DNA of 7,830 bases, taken from positions 1 to 7,830 of the forward strand of contig JAPLHI010000119.1 in assembly GCA_026389695.1 (NCBI GenBank). The letters run 5' to 3'. The notes beneath the pieces are model-generated. The model was not told where the DNA came from, made no database searches, and saw nothing but the letters and a program-made list of their open reading frames with translations. The DNA is from Chloroflexota bacterium (GTDB lineage Bacteria > Chloroflexota > Dehalococcoidia > GIF9 > UBA5629). This document shows, piece after piece, positions 1-6,182 of the stretch. The stretch's first letter is position 1; every line of letters starts with the position of its first letter. Both the position numbers and the translations under genes were made by a program.

Positions 1-728
1 GCTGCCTTCATCGAGAATAGTTCCTCGATCTTGGCTGCATCGGGTAAATGCGTCTGCAGTGAGGCGTAAAAATCGGGGTCTTCCGAAACTACGCTTTCAG
101 CCAGTGTCAGTAGCATCTTATAGGTGGTACCGCCCGCTACGGCAGAATCAGTGAATTTGTCCAGGCTCAGCAGCGTGTCTGCTGAGACCAGCGCAATGAA
201 ATGCGATAAAGCCAGGACGATGCTCATGATATGATCGTGCTCAACCGGCGACATAACGGCTACTTTAGCGCCTTTGCCCTCCAGGTATTGCCTGATTTTT
301 TCAGCCAGGCTATTTTCTTGATCGTTAACAGGAGTGAGTACGAATTTCTGTCCTTTGATGCTGCCGGCGCCGGGCCCGAACATGGGATGCGTGCCCAGTA
401 CCGTGCCTTTTTTAATATATTGATGCATTACCCGGACAGGCATCTCTTTTATGGATGTCACGTCCAGGATAAGCTGCTCGGGCCTGGTATGAGGAGCTAT
501 CTCTTGAGTGACCTCTTCGAATCTACTTATCGGCACTGAGATAACAACCATGTCCGAGTTTTTTACTGCATCTGTGTTGGAAGCAATTTTAGCGCCGATC
601 TGCTTCCCGGTATCTGTGAGTTTATTTTGATCACGGCCTGTGATGGTTACTTCATGGCCCTCGGCAAGCAGGAAGCGTGCCAGCCAGCATCCCAGTTTGC
701 CATAGCCGCCTATGATAGCTACTCGCAT
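1..728 (-). CDS. tyrA: Prephenate dehydrogenase (partial, 3' end outside window)
   Basis: The enzyme oxidatively decarboxylates prephenate to 4-hydroxyphenylpyruvate, the precursor of tyrosine, in the cytosol. The 242 visible residues open with a Rossmann nucleotide-binding motif, GGYGKLG (residues 7-13). They continue with VVISVP (61-66), LDVTSIK (88-94) and the prephenate-site motif THPMFGPG (113-120), whose His114 matches the catalytic histidine of the family. The helical domain carries HDHIMSIVLALSHF (164-177). There is no fused chorismate mutase at the N-terminus, unlike E. coli TyrA. The GGYGK opening resembles archaeal TyrA. The frame stays open to position 1, so the last few tens of residues and any ACT domain are unseen. 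The start at 728 gives the family-typical MRVAIIGG. An in-frame ATG at 743 would add MQSCS and sits 4 nt after the pheA stop; neither start has a strong Shine-Dalgarno. Confidence 0.93.
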   Translation of the reverse strand, partial: MRVAIIGGYGKLGCWLARFLLAEGHEVTITGRDQNKLTDTGKQIGAKIASNTDAVKNSDMVVISVPISRFEEVTQEIAPHTRPEQLILDVTSIKEMPVRVMHQYIKKGTVLGTHPMFGPGAGSIKGQKFVLTPVNDQENSLAEKIRQYLEGKGAKVAVMSPVEHDHIMSIVLALSHFIALVSADTLLSLDKFTDSAVAGGTTYKMLLTLAESVVSEDPDFYASLQTHLPDAAKIEELFSMKA

Positions 729-747
729 GGAACAACTTTGCATATGA

Positions 748-1815
748 TTACTTCGCCCTGGGATACGATCCCAGTACTTTGAGGAAGAGACAGGTCTCCT
801 CCAGCTTTTCCAGCGCCTGCCGCACTAAACTATCCTGCCTGTGGCCTTCGAAATCCAGGTAGAAGTTATATTCCCAGGGTTTTTGCTTGGTAGGCCTGGA
901 CTCTATCTTGGTCAGGTTGATTTTCCTGGATGCAAATACCTTCAGCGATTCATAAAGGGTTCCGGGTTTATGCTTTAATAGGAATACGATAGATGTTTTA
1001 TCATTGCCGGTTGGCAGCGCATCCTGTTTGGATATGATGAAGAACCTGGTGAAATTGCGGGGATTGTCCTCAATCTCGGTAGCTACGACTTTCATCCCGT
1101 AAATCTCGGCTGCCTTGGCGCTGGCCACAGCTGCGCCGTCGAGTATACGTTTTTCTTTGATCATCTTTACGCTGCCCGCCGTATCGTAGGTAGGGATCAA
1201 CTCCCGTCCCAGGTGACGGAGAAACTGCTGGCATTGTGCCAGAGCCTGCGGGTGGGAGTAGATTTTCTTTATCGAATCAAGCCCGGCTTCCTGGTTGGCT
1301 ATCAGGCAGTGGGAAACCCTGAGTTCCATTTCACCGCATACTTTGACATCGGAATCCAGCAGCAAATCATACGACCGGCTGATACTGCCTTCCAGTGAGT
1401 TTTCCACGGGGACAATGCCGTATTGCAGGCTGCCTTCCTGGATGTATTTAAAGACCTCGTCCAGCGTTTCGCAGGGAACAGTGCGGATGGATGAACCGAA
1501 GAAGCTGAATGCCGCTGCCTCGCTGTAGGCGCCGGTCTCACCCTGGAAGGCAACCTCAGCCCCCTGGATTTTTTTACTTGCGGCTATAATCAACCTGTAG
1601 ATATTTACCAGATCCTCCCGGCCTATCCCTTCTTCCCCGGCAATGGCCGCCACTTTTTCCAGGACGGACTTTTCGCGCGCAGGGTCCTCGATCTGCAGAC
1701 TGTTCTCTTTTTTTTCGCCGCCTATATCCCTGGCTGTCTTGAATCGTTCAGCTATGAGCCTGACCAGCCTGGCATCTATTTCATCGATCTTGCTTCTGAG
1801 ATTATCTAAACTCAT
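748..1815 (-). CDS. pheA: Bifunctional chorismate mutase / prephenate dehydratase (P-protein)
   Basis: The protein rearranges chorismate to prephenate and then dehydrates and decarboxylates it to phenylpyruvate. The 355 residues hold three domains. The AroQ-type chorismate mutase (about 1-85) aligns with a constant offset of 4 to E. coli PheA and keeps R7, R24, K35, D44, R47, E48, S80 and Q84. The prephenate dehydratase (about 88-265) carries PVENSLEGS (136-144), SHPQAL (187-192), YDTAGSV with the probable catalytic T212, and NFTRF (254-258). The ACT domain (about 273-345) has GTLY (285-288) and ESRP (305-308), the places where phenylalanine binds in the family, so feedback inhibition by Phe is likely. 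The start at 1815 is chosen over an in-frame ATG at 1860 because it gives the standard MSLDNLR opening, has a GGGGGT ribosome-binding site 6-7 nt upstream, and forms an ATGA overlap with aroC. It supplies the only chorismate mutase visible for the following tyrA. Confidence 0.97.
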   Translation of the reverse strand: MSLDNLRSKIDEIDARLVRLIAERFKTARDIGGEKKENSLQIEDPAREKSVLEKVAAIAGEEGIGREDLVNIYRLIIAASKKIQGAEVAFQGETGAYSEAAAFSFFGSSIRTVPCETLDEVFKYIQEGSLQYGIVPVENSLEGSISRSYDLLLDSDVKVCGEMELRVSHCLIANQEAGLDSIKKIYSHPQALAQCQQFLRHLGRELIPTYDTAGSVKMIKEKRILDGAAVASAKAAEIYGMKVVATEIEDNPRNFTRFFIISKQDALPTGNDKTSIVFLLKHKPGTLYESLKVFASRKINLTKIESRPTKQKPWEYNFYLDFEGHRQDSLVRQALEKLEETCLFLKVLGSYPRAK

Positions 1816-2903
1816 TTTATTACCCCCGGTATTAATCCGGCTCTCATGGCCAGGTCGCATAGCGTTATCGCCATCATCGATTCCACTACGGGTACCGCCC
1901 TGGGGACGATACAGGCGTCATGCCTGCCGCGGACGGATATATCCGCGTTTTGCATGGTTTTCATGTTTACCGATTGCTGGCTTTTGGCGATGGATGCAGT
2001 GGGCTTGACGGCTACACGTGCGATAACAGGCATTCCGTTGCTGATGCCACCCAGCACGCCGCCGGCGTTATTGGATTTTGTGATGATCATATTATTGTCT
2101 ACTATGAAAGGATCGTTATTCTCGGATCCTTTTTTCTCAGCAGAGAGAAATCCGGATCCGAACTCTACACCCTTTACAGCCGGAATGGCGAAGAAGGCCT
2201 TTGCCAGGGCTCCTTCCAGCGTATCGAAAACAGGTTCTCCCAAACCCACCTGCACGTTAAGAGCCATGGCTTCGATGACGCCTCCGATGCTGTCCCCTTC
2301 GCTTCTGGCCTTTGCTATCAGACTGACCATTTCTTCGGCGGCGGTAACATCGGCGCACCCCACAGGGCTATGGGAGGAGGCATCCCTGATTTTATCTATA
2401 GCTACCTTCCCGGCTTTAATATCCCCTATTTGAACCGTGTGGGCGATGACTTCGATACCGATTAAGCCAAGCAGCTTTTTCGCGATTGACCCTGCCATTA
2501 CGTACCCGGCGGTGATCCTGCCTGAGAACCTGCCCCCGCCCCTGTAGTCATTGAAACCTCCATATTTCATGAAAGCCGTGTAATCGGCATGACCGGGCCT
2601 GGGGACGAACCTTGTCTTTTCATATTCAGCGGAATCGATATTCCGGTTCCAGATCAGTAGACAGAGAGGGGCGCCGGTGGTAGTATCGTTAAATATGCCT
2701 GAAATGATCTCTACCTTATCTTCCTCAAGGCGGCTGGTGGAGCCTGCGCTACTTGACGCCTTTCTCCTGTCCACTTCTTTTTGCACTTCATCTATGCTTA
2801 CAGTCAGCCCCGCAGGGCAGCCGTCAATTACAACGCCCACACATTTTCCGTGACTTTCTCCAAAGCTGGTTACCATAAATAACTTACCCAGGCTGTTACT
2901 CAT
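1812..2903 (-). CDS. aroC: Chorismate synthase
   Basis: This is the seventh step, the anti-1,4-elimination of phosphate from EPSP to give chorismate. It needs reduced FMN, although the reaction has no net redox change. At 363 residues it is the usual length. Family motifs are all present: FGESHG with H18, DGCPAG (27-32), RPGHADYT with H105, GGGRFSGR (122-129), AGGVLGGISNG in the C-terminal half, and RGRHD (325-329) leading into VPRAVPVVE. H18, H105 and D329 match the proton-handling residues of known enzymes. The usual Pro-Gly after the DRR(R/K) motif is Ala-Ser here (A49, S50), a mild departure in a variable FMN-site loop. The start is fixed by an in-frame TAA three codons upstream. It overlaps aroA by 8 nt and pheA by 4 nt. 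No flavin reductase domain is fused, so the reduced flavin must come from elsewhere in the cell. Confidence 0.97.
   Translation of the reverse strand: MSNSLGKLFMVTSFGESHGKCVGVVIDGCPAGLTVSIDEVQKEVDRRKASSSAGSTSRLEEDKVEIISGIFNDTTTGAPLCLLIWNRNIDSAEYEKTRFVPRPGHADYTAFMKYGGFNDYRGGGRFSGRITAGYVMAGSIAKKLLGLIGIEVIAHTVQIGDIKAGKVAIDKIRDASSHSPVGCADVTAAEEMVSLIAKARSEGDSIGGVIEAMALNVQVGLGEPVFDTLEGALAKAFFAIPAVKGVEFGSGFLSAEKKGSENNDPFIVDNNMIITKSNNAGGVLGGISNGMPVIARVAVKPTASIAKSQQSVNMKTMQNADISVRGRHDACIVPRAVPVVESMMAITLCDLAMRAGLIPGVIK
1822..1827 (-). promoter_or_regulatory. Ribosome-binding site of pheA
   Basis: The coding strand reads GGGGGT followed by six bases and then the ATG at 1815. It is a one-mismatch Shine-Dalgarno lying inside the end of aroC. 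It decides the pheA start against the upstream in-frame ATG at 1860. Confidence 0.6.
2122..2161. repeat. Inverted repeat / potential hairpin inside aroC
   Basis: Arms 2122-2129 (TCGGATCC) and 2154-2161 (GGATCCGA) are exact complements. Inside them, 2133-2138 (TTTCTC) pairs with 2145-2150 (GAGAAA) around a 6-nt loop, after a 3x3 internal loop. That gives 14 base pairs in 40 nt. No T-tract follows on either strand, so it does not look like an intrinsic terminator. It lies over the conserved FGSGF...GSE region of AroC and may be coincidence of codon choice. Confidence 0.5.
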
Positions 2904-4158
2904 CGCCGTTTACTGCACCTCCCAGTCTTCTTAATTCTTCCCAGTAAGCAGGGAAAGTCTTGGAAACGCACTCAGCGTCATCTATCAGGGTATCACCTGC
3001 CACCGTGCCGAGGATACTGAAAGCCATGGCAATCCTGTGGTCGCCTTTGGAATCTATCAAAGAGCCTTGCGGCCTTGAACCGGTAACGGTCAATTTTTCC
3101 TCACCCTCGGCAACGTTTATTCCCATGTTTTCCAGGCCTTCCCTGACGGCTGTGACCCTGTTGGATTCCTTGAGCCTTGCCCTGGCTATACCGGTGAACT
3201 CGCTGACCCCGTCTGCTACAGCGGCCAGCACTGCCATGGTAGGCAGCAGGTCGATACAGTCAGAGAGATCGGCTTTAACAGCTTTTAGAGCAGATTTTTT
3301 CACTGTAATCGAGTCCCGGTCTATTGTGACATCGGCGCCCATGCTTTTCAATAGATCAAGCATGGCTTTGTCCCCCTGCCGGCTGTGTGGATCCAGGTTT
3401 TCCACCTCGACCTCTCCAGCAACGGCTCCCAGCGCCAGGAAATAAGATGCCGAGGACCAGTCGCCTTCAATGATGTACTTAACGGGCGTATATGTCTGCC
3501 GTCCGACTATATATTTGAGAAGGTCCGGTGAGGACTCAACTTGAACACCAAATTTTTGCATGCAGTCCAGGGTCATCAGGATATAGGGGCGCGACTCCAG
3601 TGGAGGGGTAAGATTGATGCGCACACTATCTTCGGCGAGCGGGGCTGCCAGCAGTAACGCCGATACGAATTGCGAACTGACGTTCCCCGGCAATGAGGTA
3701 ATACCACCTTTAAACTTTCCTCCTTCGATTATCACAGGGGCTATGTTGCCAGTGGCACTGCATTGGACGCCCAGTTGCTTGAGCGCCTCAATTAACGGTT
3801 TGACCGGCCTTTTTGACAGGGAAGGACCGGCAGTCAGCCGTGATTTTCCGGGAACCACGGAGCAGATTGCTGTCATGAAGCGCAGGGTGCCTGCTGAATC
3901 GGCGCAATATAAATCCCCGTCCGGCTGGTGGAAGTGTCCACCATTTACCAGCCAGGAATCCGCCTGCCGGCCTATGCCGACCCCGATCTTTGTTAGCACG
4001 TTCTGCGCAGCCTCAGTATCATCCGCGCTTAACGGGTGCACCAGCTCGCTTTCGCCGTCGGCGAGCGCAGCGCACATCAGGGCACGCAGTGTGTAGCTCT
4101 TGGAAGAAGGGGCTTTCACCTTGCCCTTAATGCTGCTTTTTGAGATTGAAACCTTCAT
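2896..4158 (-). CDS. aroA: 3-phosphoshikimate 1-carboxyvinyltransferase (EPSP synthase)
   Basis: This is the sixth step, transfer of the enolpyruvyl group of PEP to shikimate 3-phosphate. The protein has 420 residues, near the family length, and keeps the two-domain motif set: PSSKSYTLRA with K20, S21 and R25; SSQF (161-164); catalytic D303; KESNR (330-334, usually KESDR); DHRIAM with R375; and KTFP with K400. The PEP loop is unusual. It reads D-S-A-G-T-L-R-F (87-94), where E. coli has N-A-G-T-A-M-R-P, so A89 falls at the position of Gly96 and F94 at Pro101. Both positions are known to affect glyphosate sensitivity, so reduced sensitivity is inferred. The ATG at 4158 lies inside aroK in another frame, giving a 32-nt overlap. 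The next possible start, a GTG, falls just before the K20 motif and would cut the first strand. No good Shine-Dalgarno precedes the ATG. Confidence 0.96.
   Translation of the reverse strand: MKVSISKSSIKGKVKAPSSKSYTLRALMCAALADGESELVHPLSADDTEAAQNVLTKIGVGIGRQADSWLVNGGHFHQPDGDLYCADSAGTLRFMTAICSVVPGKSRLTAGPSLSKRPVKPLIEALKQLGVQCSATGNIAPVIIEGGKFKGGITSLPGNVSSQFVSALLLAAPLAEDSVRINLTPPLESRPYILMTLDCMQKFGVQVESSPDLLKYIVGRQTYTPVKYIIEGDWSSASYFLALGAVAGEVEVENLDPHSRQGDKAMLDLLKSMGADVTIDRDSITVKKSALKAVKADLSDCIDLLPTMAVLAAVADGVSEFTGIARARLKESNRVTAVREGLENMGINVAEGEEKLTVTGSRPQGSLIDSKGDHRIAMAFSILGTVAGDTLIDDAECVSKTFPAYWEELRRLGGAVNGDE
2917..2922 (-). promoter_or_regulatory. Ribosome-binding site of aroC, long spacing
   Basis: A strong GGAGGT lies inside the end of aroA, but 13 nt upstream of the aroC ATG at 2903, further than the usual 5-10 nt. 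An in-frame TAA between them excludes a closer upstream start. Re-initiation from the overlapping aroA stop codon probably helps. Confidence 0.5.
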
Positions 4159-4669
4159 CTTCTGCTAACCTGGAAATTATTTGTTTGACTATCGCATCTA
4201 TGTTGAGTCTGGAAGTGTCCTGTATGATATCCGCTGCATGCTCGTACAGGGGCTTGCGGAACTTAAGCAGTTCACGCACCGCTGAAGCCGGGTCTGGCAC
4301 TTCAAGAAGTGGCCTTCTTTCACCACCCCTGGCTATACGTTTCAATATAATTGCGGGGGACGCTGTCAGGTAAACTATCCTGGAATTTACCCTCAGGCGG
4401 TCGATGTTAATCTGGTTGAGCACAATGCCGCCGCCGCAGGCTATCACGGCATCGCTTTTCTGAGCAACATGCCTGGTGATCTCCATCTCAAGCTCACGGA
4501 AGGTAATCTCATCGTCCTGCTGGAATATCTCGATGATAGACTTACCGGCCTTTTTCTTGATCAGTAAATCGAGCTCCACAAATTCGCGGCCCAACTTTTC
4601 AGCCAGCGCTTCACCCACGGCCGTCTTGCCGACACCCATGAATCCGATCAGTGCAACATTGCTTTTCAT
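4127..4669 (-). CDS. aroK: Shikimate kinase
   Basis: This is the fifth step, ATP-dependent phosphorylation of shikimate at its 3-hydroxyl. The 180 residues form a P-loop NMP-kinase-like fold. The Walker A motif GFMGVGKT is at 9-16, shikimate-binding D34 and R58 (in FRELE) follow, and then G79-G80-G81. The lid carries ERRPLL (117-122), and R138 in the R..LY motif completes the substrate site. Numbering matches the well-studied mycobacterial enzyme almost exactly through residue 81. One departure is that the D-x-D motif is E32-L33-D34, with Glu where the magnesium-associated Asp32 is normal. The start at 4669 forms an ATGA overlap with the end of aroE and has an AGGAAGG ribosome-binding site 10 nt upstream. 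The last ten codons and stop are shared with the start of aroA in a different frame. Confidence 0.96.
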   Translation of the reverse strand: MKSNVALIGFMGVGKTAVGEALAEKLGREFVELDLLIKKKAGKSIIEIFQQDDEITFRELEMEITRHVAQKSDAVIACGGGIVLNQINIDRLRVNSRIVYLTASPAIILKRIARGGERRPLLEVPDPASAVRELLKFRKPLYEHAADIIQDTSRLNIDAIVKQIISRLAEDEGFNLKKQH

Positions 4670-5529
4670 GCTTTTAATGCCTTCCTGGCCGCCTTCCGCA
4701 TCTCTTCGAGCGGCGCCTTAAGCCCGGTCCATTTCTCAAAAGACAGCGCGCCCTGCCAGACCAGCATTTCGATCCCGCCGATCGTGGTAGCGCCTGCCTT
4801 TTCAGCTTCCATGAGCAGCTTCGTTTTGAAGGGGTTATATACTATATCCACGACAACCATGCCCGGCCTGAGTAAATCACGGGTAACAAGTGTATCGTTG
4901 CTATCAGGGCTCATGCCCACACTGGTAGCGTTGATGAGGATATCAGCAACCGGCATGACCGTAGACAGGTTCATTTCGTTAAGCTCCAGGGTTCCCATTA
5001 TTTTCCCGGTCGTTTGTGAAACCGTCTCGATAAACTGTATAGCTTTACCCGATGTCCGGTTAAGAATGGTTATATCAGCGCCGCGTTCTGACAGGATGAA
5101 AGCGATGGCTCTCGAAGCTCCTCCGGCTCCCAGAATAACCACGTTTTTACCTTTGGGGTCAATCTTTTTCTCTAAAAGAGGCTGTAAAAACCCTTCGGCG
5201 TCTGTATTAAAGCCTTGAAGCAGGCCGCCGCTGTTGAAAACCACGTTGACCGCCCCGATTTTCTCTGCCGTCGGATCAACGGAATCCAGAAACTGCATAA
5301 CTTCGACTTTATGCGGGATGGTTACGTTGAGGCCAGAAATATTCAAGCCGCGCATACCTTCCATAGCCCGACGCAGATTACCGGGTGTTACGTGGAAGGG
5401 GATGTATAAATAGTCCAGTCCCAGCTTTTTAAAGGCGGCATTATGCATGACCGGCGATATGGAATGCTCCACCGGGTCGCCGATAATGCCGCAAAGCCTG
5501 GTTCTACCCGTTATATCTTCACTCAACAT
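4666..5529 (-). CDS. aroE: Shikimate dehydrogenase (NADP-dependent)
   Basis: This is the fourth step, reduction of 3-dehydroshikimate to shikimate. The 287 residues are standard for the AroE branch. The substrate domain has GDPVEHSISP (17-26) with S23 and S25, NVTIPHK with catalytic K74, AVN (93-95) and GFNTDAEG with D110. The cofactor domain has the glycine-rich GAGGASRA (133-140) and NRT (156-158), the latter suiting the NADP phosphate. NATSVGM and a closing helix region around GGIEMLVWQGA follow, with the glutamine typical of the active site. The ATG at 5529 overlaps the end of aroD by 7 nt, and AGGA lies 10 nt upstream. Its order in the operon fits biosynthesis rather than quinate catabolism, so AroE is preferred over YdiB-type enzymes. 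Confidence 0.97.
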   Translation of the reverse strand: MLSEDITGRTRLCGIIGDPVEHSISPVMHNAAFKKLGLDYLYIPFHVTPGNLRRAMEGMRGLNISGLNVTIPHKVEVMQFLDSVDPTAEKIGAVNVVFNSGGLLQGFNTDAEGFLQPLLEKKIDPKGKNVVILGAGGASRAIAFILSERGADITILNRTSGKAIQFIETVSQTTGKIMGTLELNEMNLSTVMPVADILINATSVGMSPDSNDTLVTRDLLRPGMVVVDIVYNPFKTKLLMEAEKAGATTIGGIEMLVWQGALSFEKWTGLKAPLEEMRKAARKALKA

Positions 5530-6182
5530 TTTTCAAGCATCCTGTAAATACTGCGCAGTTCTTGCACCGTCAATTGGCCGGGAGCGGATTCACTGCCTTC
5601 TTTTATAGAAGCGTAAGTAAAATAGCCTCCCGCCAGGGGGGATAGTATCCTGCTTGCAATTCCCGGCGTTCCCATGGCGAAGGCAACCATTTTTATCTTA
5701 GGGAACTGTTTTAATAAATTCAGCGTCGTGATGTTATCCTCAAACCTGTTAGCCGTCGTAATCACTTTACATATGTCAGCCCCGCTGTTAATCTGTTGCT
5801 GTATTATTCCTGCCAGAATCTCCCCGGAAGGTGTCTCTTTCCAATCGTGAAATGAGATCAGGCACTTTGCTTTTCTTTTGATCAGATTAACGATTTCCCT
5901 GAGCCCCTGCGCGCCGGTTTCTATATCTATAATATCAGCCCCGAGATCGAGTGCCCTGAAAAGCTCGGCCACCCTGCTTTTTTCATCGCCTGCCCATTTT
6001 CCACCATCATTATGGTCACGATTACAGGCTATCCATGGCCGCTTTAAATGTTTGACCACATCCGTCCACTGATCGCCGATCAGGTCTATGCGCACCTCGA
6101 ACAGGTCCACGAGATTGCCGATGTCTTTTATTTTAGCTATATCGCCGGTCCTGATGACGCAGCAGATTTTAGGTTTATTCAT
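5523..6182 (-). CDS. aroD: 3-dehydroquinate dehydratase, type I
   Basis: This is the third step, syn-dehydration of 3-dehydroquinate to 3-dehydroshikimate through a Schiff base. The 219 residues form a compact TIM barrel, slightly shorter than the E. coli enzyme. Recognisable residues are E29 and R31 in FEVRIDL, R55 with the D-G-G turn, E88 in DIIDIE, H112 in SFHDW, the Schiff-base lysine K139 in ICKVITTA, R178 in GIASRIL, and Q203 in SAPGQL. H112 and K139 match the catalytic His143/Lys170 pair of E. coli. The start at 6182 (MNKPKICCVI) overlaps the aroB stop by 8 nt and is preferred. An in-frame ATG at 6206 would add eight residues inside aroB, and neither start has a convincing Shine-Dalgarno. 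This is the biosynthetic, heat-labile type I family, not the small dodecameric type II (AroQ). Confidence 0.96.
   Translation of the reverse strand: MNKPKICCVIRTGDIAKIKDIGNLVDLFEVRIDLIGDQWTDVVKHLKRPWIACNRDHNDGGKWAGDEKSRVAELFRALDLGADIIDIETGAQGLREIVNLIKRKAKCLISFHDWKETPSGEILAGIIQQQINSGADICKVITTANRFEDNITTLNLLKQFPKIKMVAFAMGTPGIASRILSPLAGGYFTYASIKEGSESAPGQLTVQELRSIYRMLEKC

Noticed and set aside
231..539. 102-codon plus-strand open frame at the left end
   Set aside because: It is antisense to tyrA, which carries clear Rossmann and prephenate motifs on the minus strand; no domain is recognisable in it.
1708..1715. Run of eight A on the coding strand of pheA, giving a possible A_AAA_AAA slippery heptamer
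   Set aside because: A -1 shift would enter a frame giving a meaningless tail inside the mutase domain. The zero frame gives a fully conserved protein, so neither programmed frameshifting nor a sequencing error is supported.
1816..1860. Longer pheA form starting at the ATG at 1860
   Set aside because: It would add 15 residues with no family counterpart, inside aroC. The ATG at 1815 has a ribosome-binding site and matches the mutase N-terminus.
1846..2433. 195-codon open frame on the plus strand
   Set aside because: It lies wholly antisense to aroC, whose motifs and length are unambiguous; the translation shows no recognisable domain and low-complexity composition.
1920..2465. 181-codon plus-strand open frame
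   Set aside because: Another antisense shadow of aroC, overlapping a second shadow frame; no family features.
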